Assembly: GCF_000744785.1 (NCBI RefSeq)
Contig: NZ_JQMO01000003.1
Location: forward strand, 1,426,001 to 1,490,000
DNA length: 64,000 nucleotides
Source of the DNA: Kitasatospora azatica KCTC 9699
GTDB taxonomy: Bacteria > Actinomycetota > Actinomycetes > Streptomycetales > Streptomycetaceae
Direction of reading: 5' to 3'
This document shows positions 56,458 through 64,000 of this stretch, one piece after another. Both the position numbers and the translations under genes were made by a program. Position 1 is the first letter of the stretch, and the number at the start of each line of letters is the position of its first letter. The notes under the pieces are model-generated. The model worked only from the letters and a program-made list of their open reading frames with translations. It had not been told where the DNA came from and searched no databases.

Positions 56458-59400
56458 GGTGCGCGGCACGGCGCAGGGTGAGGCCGGGCGCGCGGTGTTC
56501 GTGTTCCCCGGTCAGGGTGCGCAGTGGGCCGGGATGGCGGTCGAACTGCTGGACTCGTCCGAGGTGTTCGCGCAGCGGATCGCGGAGTGCGAGCAGGCGC
56601 TGGCGCCGTTCGTGGACTGGTCGTTGACCGGCGTGCTGCGCGAGGCGGAGGGTGCTCCGTCGCTGGAGCGCGTCGACGTCGTGCAGCCCGTGCTGTTCGC
56701 TGTCATGGTCTCCCTCGCCGCGCTCTGGCAGTCCTACGGCGTGCAGCCGGCCGCCGTGATCGGGCACTCGCAGGGCGAGATCGCCGCCGCCGTGGTCGCC
56801 GGCGCGCTGTCGCTGGACGACGGCGCCAAGATCGCCGCTCTGCGCAGCAAGGCCATCACCGCGCTCGCCGGGCGCGGCGGCATGCTCTCCGTCCCGCTCA
56901 CCCTGGACGAGGTCCAGGCCGAGTTGGACACCCGCCCCGAGGGTGGACTGGCGATCGCCGCAGTGAACGGCCCGACCTCGATCGTCGTCTCCGGCCAGAC
57001 CCAGGCGCTGGACGAGCTCCAGGCCCACTACGAGAACGCAGGAGTGCGCGCCCGCCGCATCCCCGTCGACTACGCCTCCCACTCACCCCAGGTCGAAGAC
57101 CTCGAAGTCGAACTCGCCGAGGCCCTCGCCCCCGTCGCCCCCCGCACCGGCGAGATCCCCTTCCACTCCACCGTCACCACCGAACTCACCGACACGGCCA
57201 CGCTCGACGCCGCGTACTGGTACCGCAACCTGCGCCGGACCGTCCGCTTCGAGGAGACCGTCCGCTCGCTGATCAACCAGGGCCACACCACCTTCGTCGA
57301 GATCAGCCCCCACCCCGTCCTCACCTACGCCATCGAGGAGACCGCCGAAACCACCACGGAGGTCCTCGCCACCGGCACCCTGCGCCGCAACGAAGGCGGC
57401 CAGCAGCGCTTCCTCACCTCCCTGGCGACCCTGCACACCCACGGCCACCCCACCGACGCTAGCGCGCTCCTCGCCGGCGGCACCGCCGTCCCGCTCCCCA
57501 CCTACGCCTTCCAGCGCCGCGCCTACTGGCTCGATACCAAGGGCGAGGCGCGGGCGCGCCAATTCACCTCGGTGAGCACCGCGTTCGCGGGTGAGGCGGT
57601 CGAGGCGTCGCAGTCGGCACTGCCCCCGCAGGTGACCTCGGGGACGCCGGAACAGCGTCGTGCCGCGCTGCTCGAACTGCTGCGGAAGGACATCGCGGGT
57701 GTGCTGGGCTTCGCCCGGCCGGAGGAGGTCGAGGTCGGCCAGACCTTCAAGGGCCTCGGCTTCGACTCGCCGACCGCCGTCGAGCTGCGCAACCTGGTGA
57801 ACGCTGCCCTGGGCCTGCGCTTGCCGTCCTCGCTGCTCTTCGACTACCCGACCCCCCTCCTGCTGGCCGAGCACCTGCTGGCCGAGATCTCGGGGACCGG
57901 GACCGGCGCGGACGCCGTCTCCGTGCGGCGGCCGATCGCCGTTGACGAGCCGATCGCCATCCTGGGGATGAGCTGCCGCTATCCGGCGGGCGTGCGAAGC
58001 CCAGAGGACCTCTGGCAGCTCGTCGCGACCGGCGGCGACGGGATCGCGGGCTTCCCCACCGACCGTGGCTGGGACCTGGCGGTGGCCGACTCGGCGGAGC
58101 CGGGCGAGAGCTACCTGCGCGAGGGCGGCTTCATAGACGACGCGGCCGGGTTCGACGCTGGCTTCTTCGGCATCAGCCCGCGTGAGGCGCTGGCGATGGA
58201 CCCGCAGCAGCGCCTGCTGCTGGAGACGTCCTGGGAGGCGATCGAGCGCGCCGGCATCGACCCGGCTTCGGTCCACGGCGAACAGGCGGGTGTCTTCGTC
58301 GGCGCGATGGCTCAGGACTACGGCCCTAGGCTGAACGACGCTCAGAGTGACGCGCGCGGTTACGTTCTGACGGGTAGCACGGCAAGCCTGGCGTCGGGTC
58401 GGATCGCCTACTCGCTGGGCCTGGAGGGTCCGGCGGTGACGGTGGACACGGCGTGCTCGTCCTCGCTGGTGGCGCTGCACCTGGCGGTGCAGTCGCTGCG
58501 CAACGGCGAGTGCGACCTGGCCCTCGCCGGTGGCGTGACGGTGATGCCCACCCCCGGCATCTTCGCCGAGTTCGACAAGCAGCGCGGCCTGGCGGCGGAC
58601 GGCCGCTGCAAGTCCTTCGCGGCAGCGGCGGACGGCACCAGCTGGGCCGAGGGTGTCGGCATGCTGGTGGTGGCGCGACTCTCGGACGCGGTACGCGACG
58701 GGCACCAGGTGCTCGCGGTGGTGCGCGGCAGCGCGGTCAACCAGGACGGGGCGAGCAACGGCCTCACCGCGCCGAACGGTCCGTCGCAGCAGCGGGTGAT
58801 CCGCCAGGCACTCGCCAGCGCAGGCCTGACACCGGGCCAGGTCGACGCAGTGGAGGCGCACGGCACCGGGACGCGACTGGGTGACCCGATCGAGGCGCAG
58901 GCGCTGCTCGCCACCTACGGGCAGGAGCGGCCGGAGGGCCGACCGTTGCTGCTGGGGTCGTTGAAGTCGAACATCGGACACGCCCAGGCGGCGGCCGGTG
59001 TCGGTGGCGTGATCAAGATGGTCATGGCGATGCGGCACGGAGTGCTGCCGAAGACGCTGCACGTGGACGAGCCGACGCCCGAGGTGGACTGGTCGGCGGG
59101 CGCTGTTGAGCTGCTGACCGAGGCCATGGCCTGGCCGGAGACCGGCGAACCCCGCCGAGCGGCTGTGTCCTCGTTCGGGATCAGCGGGACCAACGCCCAC
59201 GTCATCATCGAGCAAGCCGAGCCGACCGAGCAGACGGACAAGGGCGTTGACGCTCCGTCGGCGCAGCCTGTGCTGTCGTGGCTGATCTCCGCCCGCACCG
59301 CTGACGCCCTCCAGGCCCAGGCCCAGCGCCTGCTGGAGCACGTCCAGGCGCACCCCGAGCTGAAGCCCCTCGATGTGGCCTACTCCCTGGCCACCACCCG

Positions 59401-62400
59401 CACCGCCTTCGAACACCGCGCCGCCGTGGTCGCCGACAACCACGAGGGCTTCCTCAACGGGCTCGCGGCACTCGCCGAAGGCAGCGCTGCTCCTGGGGTC
59501 GTATCGGGTACCGCGGCTACCGAGGGCGGGAAGCTGGCGTTCCTGTTCTCCGGTCAGGGCAGCCAGCGCGCGGGGATGGGACGTGAGCTGTACGGGGCGT
59601 TCCCGGTGTTCGCCGCAGCCTTCGACCGGGTGTGCGCCGAGCTGGACAGGCACCTCGACACCCCGCTGCGCGAGGTCGTCTTCGGCGACAGCGGGTTGAT
59701 CGACCAGACCGCCTACACGCAGGCCTCCCTGTTCGCGCTGGAGACCGCGCTGTTCCGGCTCGTCGAGTCCTGGGGAATCCGGCCGGACTTCCTCGCCGGG
59801 CACTCCATCGGCGAGGTCACCGCCGCCCACCTCGCCGGCCTGTGGACCCTCCAGGACGCCGCGACCCTGGTCGCCGCACGCGGACGCCTCATGCAGGCCC
59901 TCCCCACCGGCGGCGCGATGATCGCCGTCCAGGCCACCGAAGACGAGATCACCCCCCACCTCACCGACCGCATCTCCATCGCCGCCATCAACGGCCCCAA
60001 CTCGATCGTCCTGTCCGGGGACGACGACACCGTCACCAGCGTCGCCCAGATCTTCGCGGACCAAGGACGCAAAACCCGCCGCCTGCGGGTCAGCCACGCC
60101 TTCCACTCCCCCCACATGGACCCGATGCTCGACCAGTTCCGAGCCATCGCCTCCTCCCTCACCTACAACCAGCCGACCATCCCCCTGGTCTCCAACCTCA
60201 CCGGCACCCTCGCCGACCCCCAGGACCTCCAGACCCCCGACTACTGGGTCCGACACGTCCGCGAAACCGTCCGCTACACCCACGCCATCACCACCCTCGC
60301 CACCGAAGGCGCAACCACCTTCCTGGAACTCGGCCCCGACACCGTCCTGACCGCCATGACCCAGGACACCCTCGACAACGCCACCACCATCCCCCTCCAG
60401 CGCGCCAACCGCCCCGAAGAGCGCAACATCACCCGCGCCCTCGCCGAACTCCACACCACCGGCACCACCATCAACTGGTCCACGTACTACGCGGGCACCG
60501 GCGCCACCACCACCCCCCTGCCCACCTACGCCTTCCAACACCAGCACTACTGGCTCGAAGGAACCCCCAAGGCCGGTAGCTCCAACGCATCCGGGCTCGG
60601 CCTGGGTGATGTCGACCACCCGCTGCTGGGTGCCGTCCTCGGCGTCGCCGACACCGAGGGCCTGGTCTTCACCGGTCGCCTCGCCCTCAGCACCCACCCG
60701 TGGCTCGCCGACCACGCCGTCCTGGGCACCGTGATCCTGCCCGGCACCGCCTTCGTCGAACTCGCCCTGCACGCGGGGGACCAGACCGGCTGCGGCCGGC
60801 TGGACGAACTCACCCTGGAGGCCCCGCTCCTCCTCCCTGAGAGCGGCGGCGTCCAGCTCCAGCTCGCGCTGAGCATGGCGGACGAGCACGGCAGCCGCTC
60901 GGTGATGCTCTACTCCCGGCCGGATGACGGCGCGGCCGGTGGCGGTCCGTCCGACACGCCGTGGACCAGGCACGCCACGGGTGTGCTCTCCCCAGTGCGT
61001 CCGTCCGAGTCGTTCGACCTCTCCAGCTGGCCGCCCGCCGACGCGGTGGCCGTGGACCTGACGGACCTGTACGGACGTCTCGCGGCGAAGCACTACGGGT
61101 ACGGCCCGGCGTTCCAGGGCGTCCAGGCGCTCTGGCAGCGGACGGACGAGGTCTTCGCCGAGGTGCGCCTCCCGCAGGAGCAGGAGGGCCAAGCGGCTCG
61201 CTTCAGCCTGCACCCGGCGCTGCTCGATGCCGCGCTGCACGCGTTGGCCCTCGGGCTGCTGCTGGACGGGGGAGAACCGGAGGAGTCCGCGCTTCTCCCG
61301 TTCATGTGGAGCGGCGTCACCCTGTATGCCACCGGTGCTTCGACCCTGCGCGTGCGGCTGTCCAAGAAGGCCGAGGACCGGGTGACGCTGGCGGCTGCCG
61401 ATGTCACCGGCCGCCCGGTGGCCGCCGCCGACACGCTCGTGCTGCGCCCGATCTCGGCGGAGCAGCTCCGGGCATCGCTCTCCGCGCGCCGGTCGGAGTC
61501 GGTGTACCGGGTGAACTGGGTCCCGGCCACCACCTCGTCCGCCGTCGCCGCCGTCACCAACGGCGCCCTGGCCGTCCTGGGGGCCGATGAGCTGGGACTG
61601 ACCGGCACCCTGTCGGCCGATGGGCACCAAGTCGTCTGCTACCCGGACCTGATGGCGCTCACCGACGCCCTGGCCTGGGGCACCCCGGCCCCGGCGACGG
61701 TGATCGCGCCATGCCTGCCGCCCGCTGACACGGCCGACCCGGCCTCGGCCGACGCCGTCCACGCCGCGACCCATCACGCCCTGGAGCTGGTGCAGGAGTG
61801 GCTCGCGGACGACCGCTTCGCCGCCTCGCGCCTCGTCCTGCTCACCCAGGGCGCCGTTGCCACGGCCGCGGGCGCGCCGGTCGGCGATCTCGCGAACGCG
61901 GCGGTCTGGGGCCTGGTCCGGTCTGCGCAGTCGGAGAGCCCCGGCCGGCTGGTGCTGGTCGACCTGGACGCCGCCGCCACGTCTGCCCAGGCGCTGCCCC
62001 AGCTGCTGGCCTCCGGCGAGCCGCAATTGGCCGTGCGCGACGGTGTGGCCCACCTGCCGCGGCTGGCTGCTCAGGTGGCTGACGGGCCGTCGGCCCGGCC
62101 GCTGGACCCGCAGGGCACCGTGCTTCTCACCGGTGCGACCGGCACCCTGGGCCGCCTGCTGGCCCGGCACCTGGTGACCGAGCACGGCGTGCGACACCTG
62201 CTGCTGACCAGCCGGCGCGGCGCGGCCGCCCCGGGGGCTGCCGAACTCGAAGCCGAGCTGGCCGAGTTGGGTGCGACGGTGACGCTGGCGGCGTGCGACA
62301 CGGCGGACCGCGCGGCGCTCGCGGCGCTGCTCGCCGCCGTACCTGCTGACCGCCCGCTGACCGCGGTGATCCACGCCGCGGGCATCACGGACGACGGCGT

Positions 62401-64000
62401 GATCTCCTCGCTCTCGGCAGGGCGGGTCGACGCGGTGCTGCGCCCGAAGGTCGACGCCGCGCTGCACCTGCACGAGCTGACCGCCGAGCTGGACCTGTCC
62501 GCGTTCGTGCTCTTCTCCTCGATCTCCGCCACCCTGGGCTTCGCCGGGCAGGGCAGCTACGCCGCCGCCAACGCCTTCCTGGACGCGCTGGCCCGGCACC
62601 GCCGTTCGCTCGGCCGTCCCGCCTCCTCGCTGGCCTGGGGCCTGTGGGCCGAACGCAGCGAGCTGAGCGGCCACCTGGGGGACACCGACCTCCAGCGGAT
62701 GGCGCGCTCGGGCCTGCTGGCGCTGCCCTCCGAGGAGGGCCTGGAGCTCTTCGACCACGCGCTGACCTCGGCCGAGGCCGCGCTGGTGCTGGCCCGGCTG
62801 GACCTGGGCGCCCTGGCGGCGCAGGCCGGTTCCGACGCCGTGCCCGCGATGCTGCGCGGCCTGGTCCGGAGACCGGAGCGGCGTGTCGCCGAGACCGCCG
62901 CGACCGGCGCCGGCGCCGACTCCTCGCTGCGCGGTCAGCTGGCCGCGCTGCCGGCCGCCGAGCGGGACCGGGCGCTGCTGGACCTGGTACGCATGCAGAT
63001 CGCCGCCGTCCTGGGCCACGCCTCCATCGACGAGGTCGACCCCGGCCTGGCCTTCAAGGAGCTCGGGTTCGACTCACTCACCGCGATCGAGCTGCGCAAC
63101 CAGCTGAACACGGCCACCGGGCTGCGTCTGCCGTCGACCCTGCTCTTCGACTACCCGTCACCCAACACGCTGGTCCAGCACCTGTGGGACGAACTGGCGA
63201 TCGACCAGGCCGCACCGAGTGACGCGGCGTCCGCGGCCGCCGTGGCACCCGAACGGGCGGCTCTCGCCGCCGCGCCGGCGGGCATCGCGGACGACGAGCC
63301 GATCGCGATCGTCGCGATGAGCTGCCGTTTCCCGGGCCAGGTCCGCACGCCCGACGAGCTGTGGCGGCTTGCAGCCGAGGGCCGCGACGAGATCACGCCG
63401 TTCCCGACCGACCGGGGCTGGGACTTGGACGGACTGTACGACCCGGACCCGGACCGGCAGGGCAAGTCCTATGTGCGGGAAGGCGGTTTCGTCCAGAACG
63501 TCGCCGACTTCGACGCCGACTTCTTCGGGATCTCACCGCGCGAGGCGCTGGCGATGGACCCGCAGCAACGGCTGCTGCTGGAGACCTCCTGGGAGGCCTT
63601 CGAGTACGCCGGCCTCGATCCGGCCTCGCTGCGCGGCAGCCGCACCGGCGTCTTCGCCGGGCTGATGTACCACGACTACGCCTCGCGGATGACCACGATC
63701 CCGGACGGCTTCGAGGGCTACCTGGGCAACGGCAGCGCCGCCAGCATCGCCTCCGGGCGCCTGTCCTACACCTTCGGCCTGGAGGGCCCGGCGGTGACGG
63801 TGGACACGGCCTGCTCGTCCTCGCTGGTGGCGCTGCACCTGGCGGTGCAGTCGCTGCGCAACGGCGAGTGCGACCTGGCCCTCGCGGGCGGTGCGGCCGT
63901 GATGTCCTCGGCGCTGCCGTTCGTGGAGTTCAGCCGGCAGCGCGCTCTCTCCCCGACCGCGCGCGCCCGGTCATTCGCGGCCTCGGCGGACGGCACGATC
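54869..64000 (+). CDS. Type I modular polyketide synthase, loading module B (KSQ), module B1 and start of B2 (partial)
   Basis: The frame is open for 3044 codons from ATG 54869 to the window edge. The start is set by GGGGA 9 nt upstream and by identity with the line A gene. Domains: KSQ with Gln183 in place of Cys; AT Ser634/YASH 735-738 (methylmalonyl); ACP Ser967; KS Cys1196; AT Ser1646/HAFH 1743-1746 (malonyl); DH His1949 and Asp2120; KR Tyr2564; ACP Ser2736; next KS from about 2811 with Cys2982, cut by the window. The loading module should decarboxylate methylmalonyl to a propionyl starter. The gene points away from the line A operon and has the same N-terminus, so it is a second initiation protein. 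The loading ACP has DSP where nearly all others have DSL. Confidence 0.96.
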   Translation, partial: MTNNNAARDLSDAVAIVGMACRFPQAPDPEAFWRVLSEGIEAITETPLERWDADAVFDPDPAAPGKTHTRRGGYLDQVDHFDPTFFGISPREAAAMDPQQRLILELAWEALEEGGIVPADLHDSRTGVYIGAIWDDYATLTNQHATDNTTHHTLTGLHRSIIANRVSYTLGLRGPSYTIDSGQSSSLVAVHTACESLRRGESDLALAGGVNLTLIPDSTITSAKFGGLSPDGHCYTFDERANGYVRGEGGALIVLKTLTRALADGDRIHAVIRASAVNNDGGGDTLTTPHQAAQEQLLRDTYHHAGIDPATVQYVELHGTGTPLGDPIEAHALANALTTTHRPTTDPLLVGSAKTNIGHLEGAAGITGLLKTVLAIKNRTIPPTLNHHTPNPNIPLSTLNLHIPTTPTPWPHPHQPHTAGINAFGMGGTNAHVILEQAPARDDEPTTEATAPAVLPWLISARTPNALQAQAQRLLEHVQAHPELKPLDVAYSLATTRTAFEHRAAVVADNHEGFLNGLAALAEGSAAPGVVRGTAQGEAGRAVFVFPGQGAQWAGMAVELLDSSEVFAQRIAECEQALAPFVDWSLTGVLREAEGAPSLERVDVVQPVLFAVMVSLAALWQSYGVQPAAVIGHSQGEIAAAVVAGALSLDDGAKIAALRSKAITALAGRGGMLSVPLTLDEVQAELDTRPEGGLAIAAVNGPTSIVVSGQTQALDELQAHYENAGVRARRIPVDYASHSPQVEDLEVELAEALAPVAPRTGEIPFHSTVTTELTDTATLDAAYWYRNLRRTVRFEETVRSLINQGHTTFVEISPHPVLTYAIEETAETTTEVLATGTLRRNEGGQQRFLTSLATLHTHGHPTDASALLAGGTAVPLPTYAFQRRAYWLDTKGEARARQFTSVSTAFAGEAVEASQSALPPQVTSGTPEQRRAALLELLRKDIAGVLGFARPEEVEVGQTFKGLGFDSPTAVELRNLVNAALGLRLPSSLLFDYPTPLLLAEHLLAEISGTGTGADAVSVRRPIAVDEPIAILGMSCRYPAGVRSPEDLWQLVATGGDGIAGFPTDRGWDLAVADSAEPGESYLREGGFIDDAAGFDAGFFGISPREALAMDPQQRLLLETSWEAIERAGIDPASVHGEQAGVFVGAMAQDYGPRLNDAQSDARGYVLTGSTASLASGRIAYSLGLEGPAVTVDTACSSSLVALHLAVQSLRNGECDLALAGGVTVMPTPGIFAEFDKQRGLAADGRCKSFAAAADGTSWAEGVGMLVVARLSDAVRDGHQVLAVVRGSAVNQDGASNGLTAPNGPSQQRVIRQALASAGLTPGQVDAVEAHGTGTRLGDPIEAQALLATYGQERPEGRPLLLGSLKSNIGHAQAAAGVGGVIKMVMAMRHGVLPKTLHVDEPTPEVDWSAGAVELLTEAMAWPETGEPRRAAVSSFGISGTNAHVIIEQAEPTEQTDKGVDAPSAQPVLSWLISARTADALQAQAQRLLEHVQAHPELKPLDVAYSLATTRTAFEHRAAVVADNHEGFLNGLAALAEGSAAPGVVSGTAATEGGKLAFLFSGQGSQRAGMGRELYGAFPVFAAAFDRVCAELDRHLDTPLREVVFGDSGLIDQTAYTQASLFALETALFRLVESWGIRPDFLAGHSIGEVTAAHLAGLWTLQDAATLVAARGRLMQALPTGGAMIAVQATEDEITPHLTDRISIAAINGPNSIVLSGDDDTVTSVAQIFADQGRKTRRLRVSHAFHSPHMDPMLDQFRAIASSLTYNQPTIPLVSNLTGTLADPQDLQTPDYWVRHVRETVRYTHAITTLATEGATTFLELGPDTVLTAMTQDTLDNATTIPLQRANRPEERNITRALAELHTTGTTINWSTYYAGTGATTTPLPTYAFQHQHYWLEGTPKAGSSNASGLGLGDVDHPLLGAVLGVADTEGLVFTGRLALSTHPWLADHAVLGTVILPGTAFVELALHAGDQTGCGRLDELTLEAPLLLPESGGVQLQLALSMADEHGSRSVMLYSRPDDGAAGGGPSDTPWTRHATGVLSPVRPSESFDLSSWPPADAVAVDLTDLYGRLAAKHYGYGPAFQGVQALWQRTDEVFAEVRLPQEQEGQAARFSLHPALLDAALHALALGLLLDGGEPEESALLPFMWSGVTLYATGASTLRVRLSKKAEDRVTLAAADVTGRPVAAADTLVLRPISAEQLRASLSARRSESVYRVNWVPATTSSAVAAVTNGALAVLGADELGLTGTLSADGHQVVCYPDLMALTDALAWGTPAPATVIAPCLPPADTADPASADAVHAATHHALELVQEWLADDRFAASRLVLLTQGAVATAAGAPVGDLANAAVWGLVRSAQSESPGRLVLVDLDAAATSAQALPQLLASGEPQLAVRDGVAHLPRLAAQVADGPSARPLDPQGTVLLTGATGTLGRLLARHLVTEHGVRHLLLTSRRGAAAPGAAELEAELAELGATVTLAACDTADRAALAALLAAVPADRPLTAVIHAAGITDDGVISSLSAGRVDAVLRPKVDAALHLHELTAELDLSAFVLFSSISATLGFAGQGSYAAANAFLDALARHRRSLGRPASSLAWGLWAERSELSGHLGDTDLQRMARSGLLALPSEEGLELFDHALTSAEAALVLARLDLGALAAQAGSDAVPAMLRGLVRRPERRVAETAATGAGADSSLRGQLAALPAAERDRALLDLVRMQIAAVLGHASIDEVDPGLAFKELGFDSLTAIELRNQLNTATGLRLPSTLLFDYPSPNTLVQHLWDELAIDQAAPSDAASAAAVAPERAALAAAPAGIADDEPIAIVAMSCRFPGQVRTPDELWRLAAEGRDEITPFPTDRGWDLDGLYDPDPDRQGKSYVREGGFVQNVADFDADFFGISPREALAMDPQQRLLLETSWEAFEYAGLDPASLRGSRTGVFAGLMYHDYASRMTTIPDGFEGYLGNGSAASIASGRLSYTFGLEGPAVTVDTACSSSLVALHLAVQSLRNGECDLALAGGAAVMSSALPFVEFSRQRALSPTARARSFAASADGTI
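54905..57904 (+). other. PKS loading module B: KSQ-AT(methylmalonyl)-ACP
   Basis: KSQ Gln codon 55415-55417. AT has GHSQG (Ser codon 56768-56770) and YASH (57071-57082), the methylmalonyl signature, so a propionate starter is expected. The AT resembles that of module A1 rather than loading module A. The ACP phosphopantetheine Ser (57770-57772, in GFDSPTAVE) is followed by Pro. Confidence 0.92.
57950..63211 (+). other. PKS module B1: KS-AT(malonyl)-DH-KR-ACP
   Basis: KS Cys codon 58454-58456; AT GHSIG (Ser codon 59804-59806) and HAFH (60095-60106). DH has HxxxGxxxxP (His codon 60713-60715) and Asp (61226-61228). KR has TGATGTLG (from 62117), TDD in place of LDD, and Tyr codon 62558-62560. ACP serine codon 63074-63076. 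Expected product is an alkene. Confidence 0.88.
63299..64000 (+). other. PKS module B2: KS (partial)
   Basis: The KS begins with [15 protein letters not shown] and contains an intact active site TACSSS (Cys codon 63812-63814). It is cut by the window edge before the catalytic histidines, so its extender unit and reductive domains are unknown. Confidence 0.9.

Noticed and set aside
57083..63019. 1978-codon open frame on the minus strand
   Set aside because: Antisense shadow of the line B PKS. The opposite strand encodes intact KS, AT, DH, KR and ACP motifs throughout.

Overview
This is a high-GC actinomycete sequence, most likely from the Streptomycetaceae (Streptomyces or Kitasatospora type). 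It is almost entirely the core of a type I modular polyketide synthase (PKS) gene cluster. There are seven convincing protein-coding genes, one doubtful 39-codon reading frame, and no rRNA, tRNA, CRISPR array or insertion sequence that I can see.

Minus strand, reading from right to left: five PKS genes lie head to tail with 48-150 bp spacers. They run 52640-39543 (loading module plus two modules), 39392-29352 (two modules), 29290-13535 (three modules), 13482-3398 (two modules, with a one-base frameshift in this assembly) and 3349 to beyond base 1 (one module, cut by the window edge). I call this line A. If the genes act in this order the line is: loading KSQ-AT(malonyl)-ACP; A1 KS-AT(mm)-KR-ACP; A2 KS-AT(mal)-DH-KR-ACP; A3 KS-AT(mm)-DH-KR-ACP; A4 KS-AT(mal)-KR-ACP; A5 KS-AT(mm)-DH-ER-KR-ACP; A6 KS-AT(mal)-KR-ACP; A7 KS-AT(mm)-KR(A-type)-ACP; A8 KS-AT(mal)-KR(dead)-ACP; A9 KS-AT(mm)-DH-KR-ACP; A10 KS-AT(mal)-KR (partial). 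Here mal is malonyl and mm is methylmalonyl; specificity is read from the HAFH versus YASH motif of each AT. The extender units alternate strictly. No thioesterase or tailoring gene for this line is in the window.

Centre (52641-54868): a roughly 0.9-kb divergent intergenic region, one plus-strand acyl-CoA dehydrogenase gene (53556-54713) and a terminator-like hairpin.

Plus strand, right side: from 54869 to beyond base 64000 runs a second PKS gene (line B) with its own KSQ loading module, followed by KS-AT(mal)-DH-KR-ACP and the start of a third module. The first 1.6 kb of the line A and line B genes, with 52 bp of upstream sequence, are nearly identical and form a long inverted repeat around the dehydrogenase gene. 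The match stops at the start of the AT. The line A loading AT is malonyl type (acetate starter) and the line B loading AT is methylmalonyl type (propionate starter).

The main points for a second look are this mirrored pair of loading modules with exchanged AT domains, a ketoreductase in A8 that has lost its catalytic tyrosine and also carries a homopolymer frameshift, the strict alternation and near-identity of repeated AT/KR blocks, and a 12-bp minisatellite that encodes ATG in every unit just upstream of a PKS start.
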